From positions 1-33,117 of the forward strand of contig VAWT01000158.1 in the NCBI GenBank assembly GCA_005883415.1: a stretch of DNA of 33,117 nucleotides, read 5' to 3'. Origin of the DNA: Actinomycetota bacterium. GTDB taxonomy: Bacteria > Actinomycetota > Thermoleophilia > Solirubrobacterales > Solirubrobacteraceae. The notes under the pieces were generated by a model. It was not told the DNA's origin. It did no database searches and saw only the letters and a list, made by a program, of their open reading frames with translations. Positions 25,012-33,117 of this stretch are shown piece after piece. Numbering within the stretch: position 1 is the stretch's first letter; the number at the start of each line of letters is the position of its first letter. The translations under genes and the position numbers were made by a program.

Positions 25012-27540
25012 TAGCTTGGGGTGCTCCGGAGCCCCCTCCCCCGGGGCGTCGCCATCGGTGGTGGCCTCTCGCTCGGGGGCGTCGACGTCGCCGGCGCCTG
25101 CCCCATTGCTCTGGGTGCTCGCCTGCAGCTCGACCGGCGCCGCGCCGTCGCCGGCTGCGCCCTTCCGGCGTCGGCGCCCCTTGCCGCCGCTGCGCCGACC
25201 CTTGGGGAAGTTGCGCAAGAGCTCCCGGGCCAGCGCCGCCGGCTTGCGGGCCAGCCGCGTCCGGGCCCCGCGCAGCGCCTCCTCAGCCTCCGGGGTGTGA
25301 GCCAGCGCCGCCGCCAGCAGCGCCGCCGACAGGCGCCGGTCCTCTTTGCGCGCCGCGTGCACGAGTCGCCGGGCGTTGCGAGCGTGGGCGGGTCCGCTCG
25401 AGTTGACCAGCAGGCCTAGCAGGCGCTTGGTCTCCGGCCACCGCTGAACCGCATATTCCTCGTGCACCTCGCGCGTGTACTCGGCCATCCGCCAGATCCA
25501 TGCGTTGGCCTGATCGCGACGTCCGATCCTACGCTCGGCCAGCGCCTGGAGCATGATCTTGACCCCCTCGCGGCGCTCGTCGCGCGGCCAGGCGGCCATG
25601 ATGTCGATCGCCGTGTCGAACGCCTCGGGGTCCTTGCTGGCTGCGATCTCCTGAAGCGCTCGCAGCCGCAGCTGGGTGTGGCGGTTTCGCTGGACGGCGG
25701 TCAGCAAGAACCGGCGCTTGAGCTCCCCGCCGCGGTCGAAGTGGAGCATGGCCTTCGCCCGGCGCCAGCCGTTGGGAGCCACACGGGCGCCCGCCAGCGC
25801 TGCCCAGACGTGCTGCTCGCCATAGTCGAGGTGTTCGACCGCGATCCGCCACAGCTCGCGCTCGAATACCTCGGCACGGCGCTCAGGGTCGGGCGTAACC
25901 GGTAGGACGCGCCGCTCGACCCGGACCCGGCGGCCGCGGCCACGGCGGACGGGGCCGACCACGATCGCCCCGCCGCGATAGACGTCGCGGTCGAGCAGCG
26001 AGTGCAGCGTGACCACCGGGTCATCGTGCTTGGTCGCGGGGTGGACGAAGTCCACCACGATCCCGGCCTCCTTGCCCGGCGCGCGGCGGGTGACCCGGCC
26101 GACCCGCTGCTGGTAGACGCGCCTGGATGCCGTCGGAGCAAGGTGCATGCAGATCGTCGCCCGTGGGCTGTTCCACCCCTCCGCCAGGAGCATGGCATTT
26201 ACCAGCACGTCGATCTTTCCGGACTCGTAGTCGGCAAGAATCCGCGCCAGCTGGCGCTTGGGAGTCTCGCCGGACACGGCCTGGGCCTTGAGCCCCAGTT
26301 CACGGAAGGCTTTGGCCACGTTGTTGGCGTGGCGTACGCCTGCCGCGTACACCACCCCTGGCACACCGTTGAAGCGCGTCTTGTACAGATCGGCGACGGC
26401 CATGTTGAAGGGCGTTTGATCCAGCAGCTCGGCCAGCATCTCCTGGTCGAACTCGGTGTCAACTTCTCCTCTGCGCAACGGCACCTTGGCGATCGTCCGC
26501 ACCCCCGGACCCGGTGGGATGCGGATGCACCGAAGCGGAGCGATCACCCCGCGCCGGGCCGCCTGGGCCAGGTCAAAGCGGGAGGTCTGGGTGGGAAACA
26601 GATCCGTGACGTGGCGGGCGATCAGCGCCCCGGTGGCCGTCATGCCGATGAAGATCGGGTCGGACCAGCGGCGGATGGCGCCGGAGGTCTTCTCTCCCAG
26701 CGCCGTGTGGGCCTCGTCGCAGATCACGATCGTGTAGGCCTCGGAGATCTTGCCCGCGTTGCGGACGAACCACTGGTAGGTCTCCACGGTCACCGGACCG
26801 ACCACGTTCTCCGGATTGCCGGCGCCGTTGAGCAGCGGCGCGTGGATCCGCTCGCGATAGCCACGGTCGCGTAGCTCGCCGTTGAACTGGTCGACGAGGT
26901 TGCGGCGGTGGGTAAGGATCAGGATTCCCCCCGTGCGCGACGCCTCGACGAACCCCAGCGCGGCGACGGTCTTGCCCGCCCCGGTCGCGTGCTCGAACCA
27001 GAACCGGCGAGCGGCGTTCGGGTCCTCGGGCGCGTCAACAAGCTGGACGTCTTCGTCCAGCTCGGAGTCGTCCTGCCAGTCGAGTGGCTCCTCGTCCTCG
27101 TCGCCGTTCTCTTCGAGCTCCGAGTCCTCCTCACCAGGGATGGCGGCCGAGGCCAGCTGCGCGGGCTCGAGCGCAGGCCCCGCTCCGTTGCCACCTGAGG
27201 TTCCGTTTCGCTGGGCCTCGGCCAGAAGCGCAGTCAGCGTGCCCGACAGCGCATCGACCTGATGGGCCGACAGCACCGTTCCGTCGGCCAGATGTGGCTC
27301 GTCTTCAGAGAGCAGCCGCTCGAGGCCGAGCAGCAACGAGAATCGGCGGCGCCACTCGATCGAGGGCTGTCTGGCGCCGCCGTCCAGCTCCGCCAGCGCA
27401 GCGTCGAAGGCCGTGCGGCGAGGGCCGCCAGGGGCTAGTGCGTCCTCGAGGCTTTCGCCCTCGTAGACGAAGTTCTCACGCGTGAACAATTCCGCGCGCG
27501 CGATCGCGGCAGGAGTTGGAAACGGGGCGGAAACACCCAT
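25000..27540 (-). CDS. SF2 DEAD/DEAH-box helicase with acidic insert and basic C-terminal tail
   Basis: HATGAGKTVAALGFVEAS (Walker A), VICDEAHTALG (motif II), FIGMTATG (motif III), ILADYESGKIDVLVNAMLLAEGWNSPRATICMHLAPTASRRVYQQRVGRVTRR (motifs V/VI). Confidence 0.93.
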   Translation of the reverse strand: MGVSAPFPTPAAIARAELFTRENFVYEGESLEDALAPGGPRRTAFDAALAELDGGARQPSIEWRRRFSLLLGLERLLSEDEPHLADGTVLSAHQVDALSGTLTALLAEAQRNGTSGGNGAGPALEPAQLASAAIPGEEDSELEENGDEDEEPLDWQDDSELDEDVQLVDAPEDPNAARRFWFEHATGAGKTVAALGFVEASRTGGILILTHRRNLVDQFNGELRDRGYRERIHAPLLNGAGNPENVVGPVTVETYQWFVRNAGKISEAYTIVICDEAHTALGEKTSGAIRRWSDPIFIGMTATGALIARHVTDLFPTQTSRFDLAQAARRGVIAPLRCIRIPPGPGVRTIAKVPLRRGEVDTEFDQEMLAELLDQTPFNMAVADLYKTRFNGVPGVVYAAGVRHANNVAKAFRELGLKAQAVSGETPKRQLARILADYESGKIDVLVNAMLLAEGWNSPRATICMHLAPTASRRVYQQRVGRVTRRAPGKEAGIVVDFVHPATKHDDPVVTLHSLLDRDVYRGGAIVVGPVRRGRGRRVRVERRVLPVTPDPERRAEVFERELWRIAVEHLDYGEQHVWAALAGARVAPNGWRRAKAMLHFDRGGELKRRFLLTAVQRNRHTQLRLRALQEIAASKDPEAFDTAIDIMAAWPRDERREGVKIMLQALAERRIGRRDQANAWIWRMAEYTREVHEEYAVQRWPETKRLLGLLVNSSGPAHARNARRLVHAARKEDRRLSAALLAAALAHTPEAEEALRGARTRLARKPAALARELLRNFPKGRRSGGKGRRRRKGAAGDGAAPVELQASTQSNGAGAGDVDAPEREATTDGDAPGEGAPEHPKLLGD

Positions 27541-27743
27541 GGAATCAAGAAAGTGCGTCTGGATGACGAGCCGGCGCAGAACGGCGAGGCGGCTCAGGGG
27601 CGCCCGGCTAAGCCGAGCGGGCGAGGGGTCCTCAGAAGCGGTTTCCCCCTCGGCCCTCAGGCTTGAGGATAGCGGTTATTTAAGCAAAACAAAGGAAATG
27701 CAAACCGGCGGCCTCTGGGCGCCTTCTGTCAAGCTGTCTCCAG

Positions 27744-28181
27744 ATGTCGGTGGTCTCCTATCAGGTCCGCCGCGCCCGCGGAAACGACGAGATGCAAGAG
27801 GCGCTCGCGCTCAGGCGCGAGGTCTTCTGCAGGGAGCAAGGCGTCCCCGAATTCGAGGAGCTCGACGGTCGGGACCCCGAAGGCATTCATCTAGTGGCGG
27901 TCACCGACGGGGAACTCGTCGGGACTTGCCGGCTACTGCACGTGGGCCATACCGTCCAGTTCAGCCGGCTGGCGGTACGAACCGATGCGCGACGTCGGGG
28001 AATCGCGACCAAGCTGCTCGAGCTCGCAGACGCCGAGAGCCGGGCTCTGGGGGCCAAGCGTTTGGTCCTCCACGCCCAGACGTACGCGCAGGGGCTGTAC
28101 GAGGGGGTCGGCTATCGGCCCCGCGGCAAGGTGTTCGTCGAAGCCGGGATCGAGCACGTGGCGATGGAGAAAGTGCTCTAA
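27744..28181 (+). CDS. GNAT-family N-acetyltransferase
   Basis: ALALRREVFCREQGVPEFEELDGRDPEGIHLVAV, VQFSRLAVRTDARRRGIATKLLELADAESRALGAKRLVLHAQTYAQGLYEGVGYRPRG. Confidence 0.93.
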   Translation: MSVVSYQVRRARGNDEMQEALALRREVFCREQGVPEFEELDGRDPEGIHLVAVTDGELVGTCRLLHVGHTVQFSRLAVRTDARRRGIATKLLELADAESRALGAKRLVLHAQTYAQGLYEGVGYRPRGKVFVEAGIEHVAMEKVL

Positions 28182-28198
28182 GTGGCCACCAGGGAGCT

Positions 28199-29221
28199 CT
28201 GATCGAGGACGCGTCGCCCGAGCTGCGGATTGACCCGCTCAGCGGCCACCGAGCGATCATCGCCGGCGCGCGGGCAGGCCGCCCTGGGGGGGAGCTGAGC
28301 GCGGAACCACCGCAGCCGCTTGATCGAGAGACCGATCCGTTCGCCGAAGGACACGAGGACCGCACCCCACCCGAGCTGTATGCGGTGCGCCCGGACGGAG
28401 GTGCGCCCAATTCACCGGGATGGAGGGTGCGGGTGGTGCCAAACCTCTACCCGGCGCTGAAGCCGGCGGCGGACGGCGATGCGGCGCAGGAACCGCAGCC
28501 CCGCCCCGGCGCCAACGCGGCCCGCGACCTGTTCTGGGCCGCTCCTGCCCTGGGCGCGCACGAGGTGATCGTCAACGCCCCCCACCCGGTGATGTCGCTT
28601 GCTGAACTCGAGGTCGAGCAGGTCGAGTGCGCGGTCGATGTGTGGCGCGAGCGTATGCGCGCTCACCAGGACGCCGCCTACGTCCATCTGATCGTCAACG
28701 AGCGGCCCGAGGCTGGGGCGTCGCTTCCGCACAGTCACGCCCAGCTCTACGCACTCGACTTCGTGCCCGCTGCCGTGGCCCGTGAGCGTGAGCGGTTCGC
28801 CGCCTATGCCACCCGCACGATGGGCGGAAACCTGCTCGCCGACCTCGTCCAAGAGGAGGTTCGAGCCCGCGCGCGGATCATCGCGATCGACGAGGAAACG
28901 GTGTTGATGGCTCCATTTGGCGCCCGCGTCCCCTACCAGCTGATGATCGCCCCGCGGGTCTCGAGGATGCGCTTCGAGGATCCGGGCCCCAGCGGCGCGG
29001 CGATGATTCGCGAGGCGCTCCGTCGGCTAGCGCTCCGACTCGGCTCGAGCCCTCCGCTGAACCTCTGGATCCGGACGGCGCCCCGCGGCAGCGAGCAGTA
29101 CTGCTGGCGGATCGACATCCTTCCGCGTCTGACCTATCTGGCGGGACTCGAGCTGGGCGCCGGAGTCGACCTCAATGTCGTCGCGCCCGAGCGGGTGGCC
29201 GCTGAGCTGCGGGACCAGTGA
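28199..29221 (+). CDS. galT: Galactose-1-phosphate uridylyltransferase-family protein (start codon uncertain)
   Basis: RIDPLSGHRAIIAGARAGRP, DPFAEGHEDRTPPELYAV, VRVVPNLYPAL, GAHEVIVNAPHP, ASLPHSHAQLYALDFVP. Boundary approximate: no canonical start is obvious in frame. Confidence 0.88.
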   Translation: MIEDASPELRIDPLSGHRAIIAGARAGRPGGELSAEPPQPLDRETDPFAEGHEDRTPPELYAVRPDGGAPNSPGWRVRVVPNLYPALKPAADGDAAQEPQPRPGANAARDLFWAAPALGAHEVIVNAPHPVMSLAELEVEQVECAVDVWRERMRAHQDAAYVHLIVNERPEAGASLPHSHAQLYALDFVPAAVARERERFAAYATRTMGGNLLADLVQEEVRARARIIAIDEETVLMAPFGARVPYQLMIAPRVSRMRFEDPGPSGAAMIREALRRLALRLGSSPPLNLWIRTAPRGSEQYCWRIDILPRLTYLAGLELGAGVDLNVVAPERVAAELRDQ

Positions 29222-29634
29222 GGGCGCTCGTCCAGCGGGTCAGCCGCGCGTCGGTGAGAGTCCAGGGCCAGACCGTGGCCGAGATCGGTGCCGGGCTGCT
29301 GGTGTTGCTGGGGGTGGCGCGCGAGGATACGGTCGCCGATGCCCAATGGCTCGCGAAGAAGGTGAGCGCGCTGCGGATCTTCCCCGACTTCGCCGGCCGT
29401 ATGAACGAGCCCCTGGGAGACCGCGAGGTGCTGTGCGTCAGCCAGTTCACGCTCTACGGCGACCCTCGTCGTGGGAACCGTCCGAGCTACGTCGAGGCCG
29501 CGCCGCCCGAGCTGGCCGAGGCTCTATACCGGCATTTCTGCGAGTTGCTGGGCGCGCGGCGCGGTGTGTTCGGAGCGATGATGGCGGTCGAGCTCGTCAA
29601 CGACGGGCCGGTGACGCTGCTGATTGAACGTTGA
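29218..29634 (+). CDS. dtd: D-aminoacyl-tRNA deacylase
   Basis: MRALVQRVSRASVRVQGQTVAEIGAGLLVLLGVAREDT, LCVSQFTLYGDPRRGNRPSYVEAAPPE, VNDGPVTLLIE. Confidence 0.95.
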   Translation: MRALVQRVSRASVRVQGQTVAEIGAGLLVLLGVAREDTVADAQWLAKKVSALRIFPDFAGRMNEPLGDREVLCVSQFTLYGDPRRGNRPSYVEAAPPELAEALYRHFCELLGARRGVFGAMMAVELVNDGPVTLLIER

Positions 29635-30345
29635 TCGAGCTCAGCCGCCAGTACGCGAAGCTGTGCGACGCGCGGGACTTCGAGGATCCCGAGCTGATCA
29701 AGACGATCCGCGCGCTGGTACCCGAGCGCGACCCGCATGAGCACATCGAGCGCAAGGTGTGGGAGTACGCGATGGTGATGCTGTTTCTCGCCGACACCGG
29801 GCATCTGGACGGCGGCTCGCGGGTGCTGTCGGTCGGCGCGGGCAATGAACGGGTGCTGTTCTGGTTGACCAACCACGTTGAAAAAGTGGTGGCCACCGAC
29901 ATCTACGGCGAGGGGGCGTTTGCAGCGCGCGAGGCGCAGTCGTCGATGCTCACCGACCCCGCCAGCCACGCCCCCGCCTATCAGTGGCGAGAGGAGGCGC
30001 TCGAGGTTCACCACATGGACGGTCGCCGGCTGGCCTTCCCCGACGCGAGCTTCGACGCCGTGTTCACGGTCTCCTCCATCGAGCACTTCGGCGCCCCGGG
30101 GGATGTCGCCCGGGCGGCCGCCGAGATCGGCCGCGTGCTGCGGCCCGGCGGCCACGCCCTGATCATCACGGAGTGCCTGGTCCACTACCACCTGCTGGAC
30201 CGTGCGGCCGGACTCCTCGCCCGGCTACGGGCGCGAATCCACACCGCAAAAGCGAACCTCCGCCGAGGCCAGCCCAAGGATCCTCCCGCACGCCGCGAAC
30301 TCCACCTACACCTCGGTTTGCCTGCCCCTGATGAAGCCCGAGTGA
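29631..30345 (+). pseudogene. SAM-dependent methyltransferase (glycan-cluster type) with frame disruption near 30240-30280
   Basis: TTG start; VLSVGAGNERVLFWLTNHVEKVVATDIYGEGAFAAREAQ, FDAVFTVSSIEHFGAPGDVARAAAEIGRVLRPGGHALIITE in frame 0; the C-terminal signature ILPHAANSTYTSVCLPLMKPE* is in the +1 frame ending at 30345. Confidence 0.7.
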
Positions 30346-30458
30346 TCGGGCCAAGGGGATCACGCCGCGGAACAGGTGGGGTGCTCATCCGCGGTAACGA
30401 TAAGCCTATTCCCGCTAGTCTCGCCAGCCCCAGTCCTGCGGCTCTCGCCCGACGCTCG

Positions 30459-31235
30459 ATGATTCGGTACCGCTACCTGTTCAGCCAGCTCGTCCGCCGC
30501 GAACTGCGGCAGAAGTACCAGGGATCGGTCCTCGGGGTGGTGTGGTACCTGGTCAATCCGCTCGTGCTGATGGCGGTCTATGGCGTGATGCTCGGTCCGG
30601 TGCTGAAGGCTGTCAACTACGCCGACTACCCAATCTTCATCCTGGCCGGGCTGTCGGTGTGGCTGTTCTTTTCGCAGGGGCTGCTCGCCGCCGCCACGTC
30701 GTTCGTCGACCAGGCTGGTCTTGTGTCCAAGGTCAGATTCCCCAGGGAGATGATTCCGGCCGCCGCGGTCACCGTTCAGCTGATCCCGATGCTCGCGATG
30801 CTCGTCGTGCTGGTCCCGGTGGCGCTGGCCGTACGGGGCAGCGCCAGCGCAGCCGTGCTGCTGCTCGTGCCGCTGATCGCATGTCTGTTCGCGTTGACGC
30901 TGGGGCTGGCGATGATCGCCTCGGTGCTGCACGCCCACTTCCGTGACGTCCAGCCGGTCCTCACGGCCGCGCTTCTGCCCTGGTTCTTCATATCGGGGGT
31001 GCTGTTCAGCCTTCAGCACCTCCCCGGACTGCAGACCCACCACTGGGTGGAGCCTCTGTTGCGCTGGGCGAACCCGATCGCGCCGTTCATCGACACGGCG
31101 CGTAGCGTTCTGTACAGCGGGCACGCACCGTCGCTGGTGACGTTGGCATACGTGGTTGCTGCCGGCGCGGTGTCGCTGGTCATCGGGATGGCGGTGTTCC
31201 GAAGCCTGGAGGGCGAGCTGGCGGTGGTGCTGTGA
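30459..31235 (+). CDS. wzm: ABC-2 type polysaccharide/O-antigen export permease (Wzm-like)
   Basis: MIRYRYLFSQLVRRELRQKYQGSVLGVVWYLVNPLVLMAVYGVML...FPREMIPAAAV...PWFFISGVLFSLQHLP; its own ATG at 30459. Confidence 0.92.
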   Translation: MIRYRYLFSQLVRRELRQKYQGSVLGVVWYLVNPLVLMAVYGVMLGPVLKAVNYADYPIFILAGLSVWLFFSQGLLAAATSFVDQAGLVSKVRFPREMIPAAAVTVQLIPMLAMLVVLVPVALAVRGSASAAVLLLVPLIACLFALTLGLAMIASVLHAHFRDVQPVLTAALLPWFFISGVLFSLQHLPGLQTHHWVEPLLRWANPIAPFIDTARSVLYSGHAPSLVTLAYVVAAGAVSLVIGMAVFRSLEGELAVVL

Positions 31236-32437
31236 CCCGGGGACTGGCGGCGGGGGAGATCGTGCTGGAGGACGCGTGGCGGCTGTTCTCGGCTCGCGGG
31301 GACCGGGGTCGCACCCTGAAGGAGCTCGTCGCATCGCTAACCCGGCGACGCGTGCCCGAGCTTCCGCCGACTCAGGCGCTGGCGGGCGTCTCGCTGCGGA
31401 TCGCGCCGGGAGAGACGGTCGGGATCGTGGGCCGAAACGGCGCTGGCAAGACCTCGATGCTGCGGGTGCTGGCCGGGATCATCCCGTTGCAACGCGGCTA
31501 CGCCGCGTGCGGCGGCCAGGTGGCCACGCTGATCGAGCTCGGGGCCGGTTTCGGCCGCGAGTTCACGGGGCGGGAGAACATCCACGTGAGCGCGGCGCTG
31601 CACGGCATGAGCCGGACCGAGACTGAAGAGCGGATCGACGACATCATCGCGTTCTCGGAGCTAGGCCACTTCATCGATGCCCCGATTAAGACCTACTCCT
31701 CCGGAATGCTGGTCCGGCTTGGGTTCTCGATTGCCGCCCACCTGCGCGCCGACGTCCTGCTGGTGGACGAGGTTCTGGCCGTCGGCGACGAGGCGTTTCA
31801 GCGCAAATGCCTTCGGCACATCATCGCCCAGATTGAGCAGGGCCTTACGGTGGTGCTCGTATCGCACGCGCCCGCAACGATCGAGCGCGTGTGCCGGAGG
31901 GCAGTGGTCCTCGACGCTGGCCGCGTCGCGTTCGATGGGCCGGCCGCTGAGGCGCTGCTCTTCTACCACCGGCTGCTGGGTATCGAGAGCCTGGAGCAGG
32001 TGGCCGCGCGCCAGGCCAGCGACAAAGCCGTGGCCCTCAGTCGGGCCACGCTCGAAGACGCCGGTGGTCGGCCCCGGCAGGTATTCGAGCCGGGCGAGGC
32101 GATGCGGCTCGTTCTCGATCTGGATGCCCCGCTGAATGCGCCCGAGGTGACCGTGGCGATCGAAGTCCGCCACGTCGACGGCCGCGCCGTGTTCCGGACG
32201 CAGAGTCCGGCCACGGCCCCCGGTGGGAGCGGTCAGCTGGTGTTCGACGTGCCGCGGCTGACCCTGCTGGGAGGTGACTACGACCTCGCGATTGCGATCC
32301 ACGAGCCGTCCGATACGCCGCCCGGTATCGACCGTCTGCTGACGTTCAGCGTCGTAAGCGCGGCGGACGCGGAGGGCATCGCGGACCTGCGCGGCACATG
32401 GACGGTCACCGGCCACCATGTGGAGACGGCTCCGTGA
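31232..32437 (+). CDS. wzt: Polysaccharide ABC transporter ATPase with C-terminal Wzt carbohydrate-binding-like domain
   Basis: GIVGRNGAGKTSMLRVLAGI, LIELGAGFGREFTGRENIHVSAALHGMS, KTYSSGMLVRLGFSIAAHLRADVLLVDEVLAVGD, then a beta-rich C-terminal domain of about 140 aa. Confidence 0.93.
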   Translation: MTRGLAAGEIVLEDAWRLFSARGDRGRTLKELVASLTRRRVPELPPTQALAGVSLRIAPGETVGIVGRNGAGKTSMLRVLAGIIPLQRGYAACGGQVATLIELGAGFGREFTGRENIHVSAALHGMSRTETEERIDDIIAFSELGHFIDAPIKTYSSGMLVRLGFSIAAHLRADVLLVDEVLAVGDEAFQRKCLRHIIAQIEQGLTVVLVSHAPATIERVCRRAVVLDAGRVAFDGPAAEALLFYHRLLGIESLEQVAARQASDKAVALSRATLEDAGGRPRQVFEPGEAMRLVLDLDAPLNAPEVTVAIEVRHVDGRAVFRTQSPATAPGGSGQLVFDVPRLTLLGGDYDLAIAIHEPSDTPPGIDRLLTFSVVSAADAEGIADLRGTWTVTGHHVETAP

Positions 32438-32823
32438 GAGACCCGCGCGAGGCGCTCGAGGCAGCGCGAAGGGCGGCGGCCCAGGCAGGTGACGACGGCG
32501 TCGACCAGGCGCCATGGAGCCTGGAGCACACGCCGATCACGATGAGGCAACTCGTCGAGTGGGCGATCATCGAGCCGGACGAGTCCCTGGTCTACTCGAC
32601 TCGCCGGTTCGGTCGGCCGATCACGGCGCTCAAACGCCTGCTGATCCACATTCTCTACCAGTATCTGGGTCAGATCAGCGCCCAGCAGAGCCGGTTCAAC
32701 GCCCACCTCATAGCGCGAGTGCTCCAACTCGAGGATCGCGTGCGCGCGCTGGAGGACGCGGTCTCCGCTTCATCCGAGCCCGCGGCGAGCTCGACGTCGC
32801 GGCCGGGCGATCGGTCCACGTGA
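32434..32823 (+). CDS. Hypothetical protein with C-terminal coiled coil, glycan cluster
   Basis: GTG start with GTGA overlap; RRFGRPITALKRLLIHILYQYLGQISAQQSRFNAHLIARVLQLEDRVRALEDAVSA. Confidence 0.7.
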   Translation: MRDPREALEAARRAAAQAGDDGVDQAPWSLEHTPITMRQLVEWAIIEPDESLVYSTRRFGRPITALKRLLIHILYQYLGQISAQQSRFNAHLIARVLQLEDRVRALEDAVSASSEPAASSTSRPGDRST

Positions 32824-33117
32824 AGGTCTCACAAGTCCTATGTGCGGCCGGCCCCGTGGACGCGGTCACCAACCAAGCGCTCGCGTGCCGGGCGCTGTTT
32901 GAGCAGTGGGGATGGGGCGGCAAGGACTACGCGGCTCTGTCCGCGTCAGGAGTCGATCGACGCGCAATCAGGCCGCTTCAGGCGCTTAACGCAGCTCCAG
33001 ACGAGGTCATGCTTCTGCACTATTCGGGATATGCACGCGGGCTCGAGCGCCTGTTCGATTCTCGCCGGCAGAGCGTGCTGATCTCCCACAACATCACGCC
33101 CGCACACTTCTTCTGGG
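32820..33117 (+). CDS. Glycosyltransferase (GT4-like), N-terminal part, truncated by window edge
   Basis: GTG start with GTGA overlap; open to window end: VKVSQVLCAAGPVDAVTNQALACRALFEQWG...VMLLHYSGYARGLERLF...VLISHNITPAHFFW. Confidence 0.75.
   Translation, partial: MKVSQVLCAAGPVDAVTNQALACRALFEQWGWGGKDYAALSASGVDRRAIRPLQALNAAPDEVMLLHYSGYARGLERLFDSRRQSVLISHNITPAHFFW

Noticed and set aside
25000-27540. Type I/III restriction-modification or a defence island around the helicase
   Set aside because: No methyltransferase, specificity subunit, nuclease or other defence gene adjacent; neighbours are birA and GNAT.
27660-27743. Sigma-70-type promoter in the AT-rich stretch ttatttaagcaaaacaaaggaaatg
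   Set aside because: No -35/-10 pair with acceptable spacing was convincing on either strand; only the AT-rich nature is clear.
27482-28198. N-terminal extension of the GalT ORF (579 aa)
   Set aside because: Overlaps the well-supported GNAT gene in another frame and has no recognisable domain.
29631-31235. Apparent 534-aa methyltransferase-ABC permease fusion protein
   Set aside because: The methyltransferase C-terminal signature and high-GC3 coding signal are in the +1 frame to 30345, and the permease has its own ATG at 30459; the open frame between them looks like chance read-through.

Overview
GC-rich bacterial chromosomal window, probably an actinobacterium of the Thermoleophilia/Solirubrobacterales type (inferred from gene content and codon usage, not proven). 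It is densely coding and mostly housekeeping. From left to right: the C-terminus of 2-oxoglutarate dehydrogenase E1, an alkyltransferase-like protein, YjbQ, an SGNH hydrolase, a solo MreB, YchF (-), PAP2 phosphatase (-), a DUF3107-like protein (-), a methylmalonyl-CoA epimerase-like protein (-), a broken nicotinate phosphoribosyltransferase (-), a divergent P450, an M20 peptidase (-), a shortened LtrA (-), a HisN-like phosphatase, RarA, and then a long translationally coupled run (precorrin-2 dehydrogenase, MoaC, cyclase, MogA/MoaB, CcmABCD, HemA, HemC, CobA-HemD, HAD). These are followed by a LuxR-type response regulator (-) divergent from an Hpt-like protein across a structured repeat-bearing intergenic region, a SAM hydrolase (DUF62), BirA, a large SF2 helicase with an acidic insert (-), GNAT, a GalT lacking the zinc cysteines, Dtd, a disrupted methyltransferase, Wzm/Wzt O-antigen exporter genes, a small coiled-coil protein and the start of a glycosyltransferase. 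I saw no CRISPR array, transposon, rRNA or tRNA. The observations most worth a second look are (1) the out-of-frame internal deletion in the nicotinate phosphoribosyltransferase, (2) the methyltransferase whose C-terminus sits in another frame, producing an artefactual 534-aa methyltransferase-permease ORF, (3) the orphan response regulator/Hpt pair flanking a 31-bp repeat carrying four NotI palindromes, (4) the GalT without zinc cysteines, and (5) the helicase with an acidic insertion between its Q-like motif and Walker A. I did not find a clearly novel defence or mobile system.
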